This document shows positions 1 to 6,298 of a DNA stretch of 14,056 nucleotides, piece after piece. Position numbers and translations under genes: made by a program. The notes below the pieces were generated by a model. That model searched no databases and had not been told where the DNA came from. It saw only the letters and a list, made by a program, of their open reading frames with translations. The first letter of the stretch is position 1. Each line of letters opens with the position of its first letter. This stretch comes from JAWXCM01 sp034408745 (GTDB taxonomy: Bacteria; Acidobacteriota; Terriglobia; Bryobacterales; Bryobacteraceae), in NCBI GenBank assembly GCA_034408745.1, contig JAWXCM010000146.1:1-14056 (forward strand), written 5' to 3'.

Positions 1-890
1 CCCAGATCCTGATCGCGCGAGCCCGAGTGCTGTATGCCCAGGGATCCCTTCGGAGCGGAGTTGCAGGGCAGCGCCTATGCGCTCGATTCGACTACCATCG
101 ACCTGTGCCTGGCCATCTTCCCGTGGGCTCGTTTTCGTGAACGAAAAGGCGCAGTGAAGATGCACACGCTGATCGATCTGCATGGCAACATCCCCGTGTT
201 TATCTGCGTTACCGACGGCAAGGTGCATGACGTGAATATCCTCGATCAGATCGTGCCGGAAGCCGGAGCGTTCTATGTAATGGACCGTGGCTATCTCGAC
301 TTCGCGCGGCTGTACCGATTCACACAGGCTGCCGCATTCTTCGTGACCCGTACCAAAGAGAACGTCTTGTTGCAGCGCCGCTACTCGCACGCCGTCGATA
401 CTGCCAGCGATGTCAGGAGCGATCATACCGTCATCCTGACGGCCCCGGGGCCTCACTGAAACATTATCCGGCGGCGCTGCGCAGGGTCCGCTTCTTCGAT
501 GCCGAACACCAGCGCTTCCTCGTCTTCCTGACCAATAACTTTGAACTGCCCGCGCTGACCATTGCCAGCTTCTACAAGTCCCGCTGGCAGGTGGAACTGT
601 TCTTCAAATGGATCAAGCAAGCAGCACTTGCGCATCAAGGCCTTCTTTGCACCAGCCAAAACGCCGTGAAAACCCAAATATGGATCGCCATCTCGATTTA
701 CGTGCTGGTCGCTATCGTCCGCAAGGAACTCAAACTGGCCCCCAGTCTCTACCAAATCCTACAGGTCGCCAGCGTCACCATTTTCGAGCGAACGCCCATT
801 CTACAGGCCTTCCAGCAACATCATGCCGGAGACAAATCAGACTCATTTTCTAACCAACTGAGCCTGCTGGACTTATAGCCGGACACTACT
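1..890 (+). mobile_element. IS4-family insertion sequence, right part, inserted in amt
   Basis: The element carries a degenerate IS4-type transposase on the plus strand and runs off the left edge, so its left end and target duplication cannot be seen. The right boundary is placed where amt coding sequence on the other strand breaks off. Read on the minus strand, the last amt-like codons are GTG TAC GGC (about 892-900), followed by AGTAGTGTCCGG, which no longer matches an ammonium transporter. The stretch near 880-891 is therefore probably the terminal inverted repeat, but this cannot be confirmed without the other end. The boundary is good to within about 5 bases. Confidence 0.8.
3..878 (+). 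pseudogene. IS4-family DDE transposase, frameshifted and 5'-truncated by window edge
   Basis: This was a DDE transposase of the IS4 family. Family signatures are clear in pieces: ALDSTTIDL carries the first catalytic Asp, VMDRGYLDFARLY the second, and SFYKSRWQVELFFKWIK matches the IS4 Y-(2)-R-(3)-E-(6)-K signature with the catalytic Glu. The pieces lie in different frames. Reading starts in frame 3 at the left edge. An extra G in the run 41-43 shifts it to frame 1, and a missing G in the run 447-450 shifts it back to frame 3. A tandem duplication of AAGC (616-623) then adds 4 bases, and a missing G near 650 restores the frame, so about ten residues read AALAHQGLLC instead of an expected HLRIKAFFG-like stretch. 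The end is ...LSLLDL with TAG at 876-878. The gene is almost certainly inactive unless the indels are assembly errors; three of the four are in G runs or a G pair. Confidence 0.87.
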
Positions 891-1307
891 GCCGTACACC
901 ATGAAGTCCATCATCATGGTGTGATTGGCGTTCTTGGCCCTGCAGAGTCCTGTTTCAACAATCGCGAATCCCGCCTGCATGAACATGACCAGGAAGCCGG
1001 CCACCAGCGTCCACACGAAATTGACCGCAATCTTGTTTTGTCCGACCTGGTTCACCAGATCGCCTGTGGTGAGGCCTTTCTTCGCATCCGACACAGCAAT
1101 ATCGGCGACGGTGCCCGTAAGTGCACCGTCAGGATCACCCTTGGCGCGAGCTTCGGCTTTGGGAGCTTCCACTGCTTTCAGGTCGGCGTCTGTCATGGCG
1201 ACGGCCGCTGGTGGAGGAGTTGCGGCAGGAGCGACCGCAGGTGCCTGCGCGAACATCTGGAATGTACAAAGAACAAGGATGCCCAGAACGGAACGAAGTC
1301 GACTCAT
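873..1307 (-). pseudogene. amt: ammonium transporter Amt, N-terminal fragment disrupted by IS
   Basis: This is the first part of an Amt/MEP ammonium channel. The fragment has a signal peptide (residues 1-20, ending ...FQMFA), a Pro/Ala-rich linker (21-60), and then the start of the transporter fold. The stretch NFVWTLVAGFLVMFMQAGFA (96-115) is followed by VETGLCRAKNANHTMMMDFMVYG, a characteristic Amt segment. After Gly139 the reading leaves the family and ends SSVRL-stop inside the insertion sequence; intact Amt proteins have more than 400 residues. The ATG at 1307 is preferred over an in-frame TTG seven codons upstream because GGGAG (around 1318-1322) lies at the right distance. The rest of amt may lie left of the element, outside the window. 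The fragment lacks nearly all channel helices, so it cannot transport ammonium. Confidence 0.88.
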
Positions 1308-1338
1308 GGCTACTTCACTCCCTTCCAAATCGCATCTT

Positions 1339-1500
1339 TCAATTCAAATACGCCGGGTTTATCAGGCCCAATATTCCGAATACGCTGACAGCAATTCCGG
1401 CACAAACAATTACTAAACGCACGGTGCTGTCCGCAGAGATTCCGCTGGCGACCGCGATCCCAAAGCCCAGGAGTGTCACTACTAAGCCGATGACAACCAT
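1339..1500 (-). CDS. small two-helix membrane protein upstream of amt
   Basis: This is a 53-residue reading frame starting with ATG at 1500, with GAGG at about 1506-1509 as a well-placed ribosome binding site. It is almost entirely hydrophobic. A first membrane segment covers residues 2-20 (starting MVVIGLVVTLLGFGIAVA), a short polar turn SADSTVR follows, and a second segment covers 29-47. It ends 31 bases before the amt start on the same strand, so the two were probably one transcription unit. No family is recognised. A role in ammonium uptake is only an inference from position. Its size and the lack of comparison leave some doubt that it is real. Confidence 0.55.
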   Translation of the reverse strand: MVVIGLVVTLLGFGIAVASGISADSTVRLVIVCAGIAVSVFGILGLINPAYLN

Positions 1501-1710
1501 TAGTACCTCAATTCGATCCAGAAGGAAGATTTATTGGCGGGACTTGCAGGCGCGCACTTGCCGGCAGGACGGGGCAGGCTTAACAGGATGGCAAACCAGG
1601 CCACGGGACGGGCCGCATGTAGTCTGGCTTGTGACTAGTGTACGACTCTTGCCGTAGAATGCTTATTGTTTTTTCAAATGGAGTCTATTCGAATAAAATA
1701 AACGGAGAAG
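1501..1710 (-). other. intergenic region upstream of the amt unit
   Basis: No convincing gene lies here. It must hold the promoter for the small membrane protein and amt on the minus strand, but I see no clean -35/-10 pair. A TGGCC...TTGC stretch resembles a sigma-54 site, but its GG-to-GC spacing is two bases too short. A perfect 10-base palindrome TATTCGAATA lies at 1686-1695, next to the terminator of the neighbouring operon. Confidence 0.4.
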
Positions 1711-1732
1711 TGAGGCACCGTAAGATGCCTCA
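1711..1732 (-). terminator. intrinsic terminator after moeZ
   Basis: On the minus strand, 11 bases after the moeZ stop codon, TGAGGCATC and GGTGCCTCA form a nine-pair stem (one G-T wobble) around the tetraloop TTAC. The following sequence, CTTCTCCGTTTATTTTATT, is T-rich though interrupted. Its position at the end of a nine-gene run fits a transcription terminator. Confidence 0.68.
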
Positions 1733-1743
1733 TTCATGATGCT

Positions 1744-2889
1744 CTAGTACTTCGGAACGGAGGGATCCACTGTGTCGCTCCATGAGAGAATGCCGCCCTT
1801 CATGTTGCGAACTCTCCTGAAGCCGTTTTCCTTCAACAATGCGACGGCCTTCGCGCTGCGAACACCACTCTTACAGTGCATGACGAACTCGTCCGACGCA
1901 TTCAGCTCGCTCAAGTGCTTCGGCAGGTCGCCGAGCGGGATCAGCTTCGCCTGCGGGATCTTCGCGATCTGATACTCGTGCGGTTCGCGCACGTCGATCA
2001 GCTTGAAGTTATCCCCGCGGTCGATCCGTTCCTTTACCTCGACAGCCGTCAGGTCTCCCTCAACAACCACTGGCTCCGCAGCTTCGCGAGGCACACCGCA
2101 GAACTGGTGATAGTCGATCAGTTCCTTGATAGTCGGGTTATCGCCGCAAACCGGGCATTCCGGGTTCCGCCGCAGACGCAGTTCGCGGAATCGCATCGCC
2201 AGCGCATCGTACAGGACCAGACGCCCGACCAGCGGCTCGCCGGTACCGAGAATCAGCTTAACTGCTTCGGTCGCCTGAATCACACCGATTAGCCCAGGCA
2301 GGATACCGAGCACTCCGCCTTCCGCGCAGCTCGGGACCAGACCAGGGGGTGGCGGCTCGGGATACAGGCAGCGATAACAGGGACCGCCCGGGTAAGAGAA
2401 CACCGTAGCCTGACCCTCAAACCGGAAAATCGACCCGTATACATTCGGCTTGCCGAGCAGCACGCATGCATCGTTGGTCAGATAACGTGTAGGGAAATTA
2501 TCCGTGCCGTCGATAATGATGTCGTACGGCCGCATGATATCGAGCGCATTTTCGCTCGTTATTGCGACATCATACTTGTCGATCTGCACATACGGATTAA
2601 TATCGTGCATCGTGTCGGCGGCGGAATCGAGCTTCTTTCTGCCAACGTCCTTGGTACCGTGGATGATCTGCCGCTGCAGATTCGAAAAATCCACGACATC
2701 GAAGTCCACCAGGCCGATGCGTCCAATGCCCGCCGCAGCCAGGTACATGCCAAGCGGCGCACCCAGACCGCCGGTGCCGATCAGCAGCACGCTGGCATTC
2801 TTCAGCTTCAGCTGACCTTCCATGCCGACTTCCGGCATGATCAGGTGTCGGCTGTAGCGAAGAATCTCCTCTTTACTCAGTTCAGACAA
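1744..2889 (-). CDS. moeZ: MoeB/ThiF-type adenylyltransferase fused to rhodanese (MoeZ-like sulfur carrier activase)
   Basis: A 381-residue cytoplasmic enzyme that adenylates the C-terminal glycine of a ubiquitin-like sulfur carrier and then loads it with sulfur to give a thiocarboxylate. Residues 1-265 are the E1-like domain, with nucleotide loop GTGGLG (38-43), DGTDN (127-131), zinc ligands CYRC (171-174) and CPVC (245-248), and the conserved Cys188 in PSCAEGG. Residues ~277-381 are a rhodanese domain with active-site loop CKSGVRS, catalytic Cys339. This fusion is the MoeZ/MoeBR layout, which in Mycobacterium tuberculosis serves CysO as well as MoaD. The start is TTG, chosen because GGAGG lies five bases upstream and because the protein then begins MSELSKEEILRYSRH as the family does. 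It overlaps the carrier gene by 8 bases, and its partner is very probably that protein. A role in molybdopterin or thiamin synthesis is possible in addition. Confidence 0.95.
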   Translation of the reverse strand: MSELSKEEILRYSRHLIMPEVGMEGQLKLKNASVLLIGTGGLGAPLGMYLAAAGIGRIGLVDFDVVDFSNLQRQIIHGTKDVGRKKLDSAADTMHDINPYVQIDKYDVAITSENALDIMRPYDIIIDGTDNFPTRYLTNDACVLLGKPNVYGSIFRFEGQATVFSYPGGPCYRCLYPEPPPPGLVPSCAEGGVLGILPGLIGVIQATEAVKLILGTGEPLVGRLVLYDALAMRFRELRLRRNPECPVCGDNPTIKELIDYHQFCGVPREAAEPVVVEGDLTAVEVKERIDRGDNFKLIDVREPHEYQIAKIPQAKLIPLGDLPKHLSELNASDEFVMHCKSGVRSAKAVALLKENGFRRVRNMKGGILSWSDTVDPSVPKY

Positions 2890-3163
2890 GCGAACCTCCG
2901 GCGATGCTCGGCACGATGGTCAGGGTGTCGGTGGCGCCGACCTCGGTCTTGTCCTTGCTCAGGTAGCGAATATCTTCGTCATTCAGGTACACATTGACAA
3001 AGCTCCGCAGCTTGCCTTCATCGTTGAACAAATGCCGGCGCAAGTCCGGGTGTTCTGTGGTGAGCGCATTCAGCAGCTCGCCGACGGTTGCGCCGCCGAC
3101 CTCCACAGTGTCCTTCTTGTCCGTGTACTGCCGCAGGGGGGTAGGAATCAGGATCTTCGCCAT
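2882..3163 (-). CDS. cysO: CysO/MoaD-like ubiquitin-fold sulfur carrier with Gly-Gly-Ser-Leu-Val tail
   Basis: A 93-residue beta-grasp sulfur carrier of the MoaD/ThiS family, closest by eye to mycobacterial CysO. It opens AKILIPTPLRQYTDKK, has the segment LRSFVNVYLNDEDIRYL (52-68), which resembles the CysO motif FVNIYVNDEDVR, and closes LTIVPSIAGGSLV. In CysO the C-terminal Gly-Gly becomes a thiocarboxylate that donates sulfur for cysteine. Here three residues, Ser-Leu-Val, follow Gly89-Gly90, so the carrier should be inactive until trimmed. The ATG at 3163 is preferred over upstream starts because the family begins there. The gene begins 37 bases after the JAMM peptidase and overlaps moeZ by 8 bases. 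Its neighbours cysM, JAMM and moeZ make the cysteine role much likelier than molybdopterin synthesis. Confidence 0.92.
   Translation of the reverse strand: MAKILIPTPLRQYTDKKDTVEVGGATVGELLNALTTEHPDLRRHLFNDEGKLRSFVNVYLNDEDIRYLSKDKTEVGATDTLTIVPSIAGGSLV
2895..2899 (-). promoter_or_regulatory. Shine-Dalgarno of moeZ inside the carrier gene
   Basis: GGAGG on the minus strand sits five bases before the TTG start of moeZ. The same bases are part of the GGA GGT codons for the two functional glycines of the upstream sulfur carrier, so one short stretch serves both as ribosome binding site and as the carrier's key coding triplets. This supports the unusual TTG start. Confidence 0.8.
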
Positions 3164-3200
3164 GTTCGTTCTATTCTCATCTGATGCGCGAGGGATTGCC

Positions 3201-3626
3201 TTACGATCCAGGGAACTGGACCGGCTCCGGTTCCGCGCGCGTCTGGTCCGGGTCGGGCAGAAAGCTGTTGGCGTGGTCGAACTTGCCGCCCTTGATGGAC
3301 AGCACCACGAAAGAATACCAGGGGCACGAGTTCTCAAGGTCCGTCTTTGAGAAGTACGCGTCACAGTCTGGATGCGAGTGAAAGATGCCCACCAGGTCGA
3401 GCCCTCGCGACCGCGCCGCCTTGTCGGCCGCGATCAAATCCTCGGGACGAATCTCATAGCGAGCGCCCTGTTCGCCGGTGAAGGCGTTCTCAATGGCGAC
3501 GGCTTCAGTCACAGTCTTGTCGACGCCGTCCACTTTGCCCAGCATCGCTCCGCAGCACTCATTCGGAAACGTGCGCTCCGCGTGCGCCACCATCAGATCC
3601 CAGGCTGCCTGCTCAATTCGAATCAT
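3201..3626 (-). CDS. mec: JAMM/MPN+ zinc metallopeptidase (Mec-like)
   Basis: A 141-residue zinc peptidase of the JAB1/MPN/Mov34 family. All catalytic positions are present: Glu23 in NECCG, the HxH pair His83/His85 in FHSHP, Ser93, and Asp96 in the H-x-H-x(7)-S-x(2)-D signature. In M. tuberculosis the homologue Mec cleaves cysteine from the CysO-cysteine adduct. In Pseudomonas quinolobactin synthesis a JAMM enzyme (QbsD) trims residues after the Gly-Gly of the carrier QbsE. Here it could do both jobs, because the neighbouring carrier has three extra residues after Gly-Gly. The ATG lies inside the end of cysM (14-base overlap), suggesting translational coupling, and there is no strong separate ribosome binding site. 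Use of the symbol mec rests on context. Confidence 0.92.
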   Translation of the reverse strand: MIRIEQAAWDLMVAHAERTFPNECCGAMLGKVDGVDKTVTEAVAIENAFTGEQGARYEIRPEDLIAADKAARSRGLDLVGIFHSHPDCDAYFSKTDLENSCPWYSFVVLSIKGGKFDHANSFLPDPDQTRAEPEPVQFPGS

Positions 3627-4533
3627 CGTCGTCCCAGAAATGCTCGCTTAAGTATTTGTCTGCGCCGTCGCACAGCACCGTGACCACCATGCCGCCCTGC
3701 CCCTCCGCGTGAAGCTGCGTCGCCAGAGTGTGCGCCGCATGCAGGTTCGCGCCCGCCGAAATCCCGATCAGTATGCCCTCTTCCCGAGCCACGCGCCTCG
3801 TCATCCGATACGCGTCCTCGGTGTCGATCCAGAGGTTGTCGTCCGTCAGCCCGGGCTCGTAAATGCCGGGCACGATCGCGGTTGGCATGTGCTTGGTGCC
3901 CTCGATGCCATGGAACCCCGTGGCGGGCTGACCCGAGTAGCACTTCACGTGCGGAGCATCCTGCCGAAGCCGTCGCGTGATGCCCATACAAGTTCCGCTG
4001 GTCCCCAGCATCGCTACGAAGTGCGTCAGCCTGCCGGAGGTCTGCTCCAGAATCTCCACCGCGGTCGATTCGTAGTGCGCCCGCCAGTTCGCCGGATTGT
4101 TGTACTGGTCGGGGTAAAAGTATCGGTCCGGATCCTCTGCGTAAATCCTGCGGGTCTCCAGAATGGCACCGTCGGACCCGAGCTCGGCCGGTGTCAGCAC
4201 TACCTCAGCGCCGTAGGCCTTCAGAATCCGCTTTCGCTCGGGAGAAGCGTTGCGCGGCAGACAGATCTTGATCCGATACCCAAGCGCCGCCCCGATCATC
4301 GCGTAGGCGATGCCCGTGTTCCCGCTCGTCGCATCAATGAGGGTTTTGTCTGGGGTGAGGTGTCCCAGCCGTTCGCCCTCGCGAATCATATTGAGTGCTG
4401 GCCGGTCTTTCACCGAACCACCAGGGTTTCGCGATTCGTCCTTGGCGTAGATCTCGACGCCGGGAGTGGTCGCGCTCAGCCGCGGCAGGTACACCAAAGG
4501 AGTGTTGCCAACCTGGTCGAGAACCGACGACAT
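3613..4533 (-). CDS. cysM: PLP-dependent cysteine synthase, CysM type (likely O-phosphoserine/thiocarboxylate-dependent)
   Basis: A 306-residue fold-type II PLP enzyme. It has the Schiff-base lysine in GSVKDRP (Lys42), the substrate loop TSGNTG (SGNTG at 70-74), the phosphate-binding GTSGT (177-181) and GISAGA (257-262) with the serine that contacts the pyridine ring. Next to a CysO carrier, a JAMM peptidase and moeZ, it should form an aminoacrylate and accept sulfur from the carrier thiocarboxylate, as mycobacterial CysM does. Aligned by eye, GTKHMPTAIVPGIYEP matches mycobacterial ALRNMDEGFVPELYDP, so Lys214 takes the place of Arg220, which binds the phosphate of O-phosphoserine. The ATG at 4533 is chosen; a TTG three codons earlier (4542) is possible. 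The C-terminus is acidic (WDDDDSN). An ordinary O-acetylserine sulfhydrylase activity cannot be excluded. Confidence 0.93.
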   Translation of the reverse strand: MSSVLDQVGNTPLVYLPRLSATTPGVEIYAKDESRNPGGSVKDRPALNMIREGERLGHLTPDKTLIDATSGNTGIAYAMIGAALGYRIKICLPRNASPERKRILKAYGAEVVLTPAELGSDGAILETRRIYAEDPDRYFYPDQYNNPANWRAHYESTAVEILEQTSGRLTHFVAMLGTSGTCMGITRRLRQDAPHVKCYSGQPATGFHGIEGTKHMPTAIVPGIYEPGLTDDNLWIDTEDAYRMTRRVAREEGILIGISAGANLHAAHTLATQLHAEGQGGMVVTVLCDGADKYLSEHFWDDDDSN

Positions 4534-4548
4534 GCGAATCAATTTTGG

Positions 4549-4557
4549 ATTATACCA
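4549..4557 (-). promoter_or_regulatory. extended -10 promoter for the cysM-mec-cysO-moeZ genes
   Basis: On the minus strand, the 37-base gap between recJ and cysM holds TGGTATAAT, a perfect extended -10 element (TGnTATAAT). No -35 hexamer is obvious, which extended -10 promoters often do not need. Transcription would start about seven bases downstream, leaving a leader of only around 8-10 bases before the ATG at 4533, or almost none before the TTG at 4542. The match is seen; its activity is inferred. Confidence 0.5.
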
Positions 4558-4570
4558 ATCCCTGCCAGGC

Positions 4571-6298
4571 TTAGGGTGATTGAAGCCCGGCCGCGGCAGC
4601 TACCGGCTGGGCGTCCTTCAGCACGGCTCGCCATTCGCCGTTTCGCCCACGGTCTTCCAGCGCGACCGTGGCATTTACCCGAGTCCCAGGACGCAGTTCG
4701 TCGAGCCGTTCCCGCCAGTCCCAGCCGGTCAGAATCAGCGTTCGGCCACCGTTCTGCCGGATCGCGATGTTGACCATCTTCTCGCCCCGAAGATTCGCCG
4801 CCTGCACCTCCACGTCCATGAGGGCAAACAGCGGAGCCGGGTTGCCGAAGCCGAACGGAGCCAGCCGCTCCACATCGCGGACGGCCGATTCGTTCAGTTC
4901 GGCCAGCGTCATCACAGCGTCGATCTCGCAGGTGGCACAGAAATCTTCGGGCCTCAGGATGCGCGAGGCGTACTCGCTGAGCCGGCGCCGGAACTCCGGA
5001 ATGGCTTCGTTTCGTATCGTGAGGCCTGCTGCCTGCCGGTGCCCACCGAACTTCACGAACAGCTCGTGCATCGACTCCAGCGCTTCCAGCAGATGGAATG
5101 ACCGCACGCTGCGCCCTGAGCCCACCGCCAGTCCCGTCGCCGCGTCCTCGCAAAGCACGAACACTGGCCGGTGATAACGCTCAACCACGCGGCTCGCGAC
5201 AATGCCCACCACTCCCTTGTGCCAGTCGGGGTTCGAGAACACCAGCGCGCAATCGAAGTCGGTCACCGGTGTGCGCTCGCACTCCTCGTCGATACTCCGG
5301 AGAATTTCCGACTCGGTGTCGCGTCGATCCTGGTTCAGATCCTGTAGCTTACCCGCGATGTCAGCCGCCCGCTGCGGGTCGGTCGTAAGAAACAGCTCGA
5401 TCACATTGCGCGCATCGTCCATGCGGCCCGCGGCGTTGATCCGGGGGGCAATTCGAAACGCCACCTGACCTGCGGCGGGGCGTTCGCCTGGCGCGAATCC
5501 GGCCACCTTCAGCAGCGCGCGCAACCCCGGGTTCCGCACATCGGTCAGCCCGTCGAGCCCTCGCCGCACGATCACCCGGTTCTCTCCGGTCAGCGGCACC
5601 ACGTCCGCTACCGTCGCGATCGCCACCAGCTTAAGGAACGAATCCAGCAGCTTCGCCACGCGCTCTTCCGGCCATCCGAGCGCCCGCATGGTCGCCTGCA
5701 CCAGCTTCAGCGTCACACCGGCGCCACACAAGTTCTTTTCCGGATACGTGCAGTCGGGCCGGTTGGGATTGACGACCGCGGCAGCGGGCGGGAGCTCGGC
5801 TTCGGGCAGATGGTGATCGGTGACGATGACGTCGATCCCTGCCTCACGGGCGTGCTCCACCACGGCTCGCGCACGAATCCCGGTGTCTACACTGACCACC
5901 AGCTTCACCCCGCGTTCGGCCGCCGCGTCGATCACTTCAGGCCGCATCCCGTAGCCCTCGACGAGCCGGTGCGGGATGTGGAAATCGACACAGGCGCCGG
6001 CCAGCGTCAGCGTGGTTTTCAGGACCACCACAGACACGGTGCCGTCGACATCGTAGTCGCCGTACAGCAGGATCGGTTCTTTGTCCCGAATCGCGCGAAC
6101 CAGCCGCTCCACCGCGCGGTCCATGTCGCGCAGACCCATCGGGTCCAGCATGTGTTCGACGCGCGGGTTCAGGAAGCGATGCACGTCGGCGGCTTCACGG
6201 CAGCCCCGCGCGTAGAGCACACGCTCGGCCAGCGAGACTCGCGAAAGGGATTCAGGCAAAGGCGGTGGAAAGTTCCACTTCGCCGGGCGACGCGTCAT
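4571..6298 (-). CDS. recJ: single-stranded-DNA-specific exonuclease RecJ
   Basis: A 575-residue 5'-3' single-strand exonuclease of the DHH superfamily, close to the usual length (E. coli RecJ 577). It acts in RecF-type recombination, base excision and mismatch repair. Visible motifs are DYDVDG (81-86), VDTG (137-140), the DHH triad (161-163), GRMDDA (291-296), SGRS (394-397) and the DHHA1 signature GGHRQAAG (418-425), followed by a C-terminal OB-like domain from about 460. All metal-binding aspartates of the first motifs are present, so the enzyme looks active. The ATG at 6298 shares one base with the stop of the upstream gene (TAATG), a typical coupled junction. nfo lies one gene upstream, placing two repair nucleases together. 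Confidence 0.97.
   Translation of the reverse strand: MTRRPAKWNFPPPLPESLSRVSLAERVLYARGCREAADVHRFLNPRVEHMLDPMGLRDMDRAVERLVRAIRDKEPILLYGDYDVDGTVSVVVLKTTLTLAGACVDFHIPHRLVEGYGMRPEVIDAAAERGVKLVVSVDTGIRARAVVEHAREAGIDVIVTDHHLPEAELPPAAAVVNPNRPDCTYPEKNLCGAGVTLKLVQATMRALGWPEERVAKLLDSFLKLVAIATVADVVPLTGENRVIVRRGLDGLTDVRNPGLRALLKVAGFAPGERPAAGQVAFRIAPRINAAGRMDDARNVIELFLTTDPQRAADIAGKLQDLNQDRRDTESEILRSIDEECERTPVTDFDCALVFSNPDWHKGVVGIVASRVVERYHRPVFVLCEDAATGLAVGSGRSVRSFHLLEALESMHELFVKFGGHRQAAGLTIRNEAIPEFRRRLSEYASRILRPEDFCATCEIDAVMTLAELNESAVRDVERLAPFGFGNPAPLFALMDVEVQAANLRGEKMVNIAIRQNGGRTLILTGWDWRERLDELRPGTRVNATVALEDRGRNGEWRAVLKDAQPVAAAAGLQSP

Noticed and set aside
1575..1605. Possible sigma-54 (-24/-12) promoter for amt on the minus strand
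   Set aside because: TGGCC and TTGC are present, but only eight bases separate GG from GC instead of ten.
3709..4773. Plus-strand open frame of 354 codons opposite cysM and recJ
   Set aside because: Its translation is rich in Arg, Pro and His with no domain, and it is the antisense shadow of two well-supported genes in GC-rich DNA.
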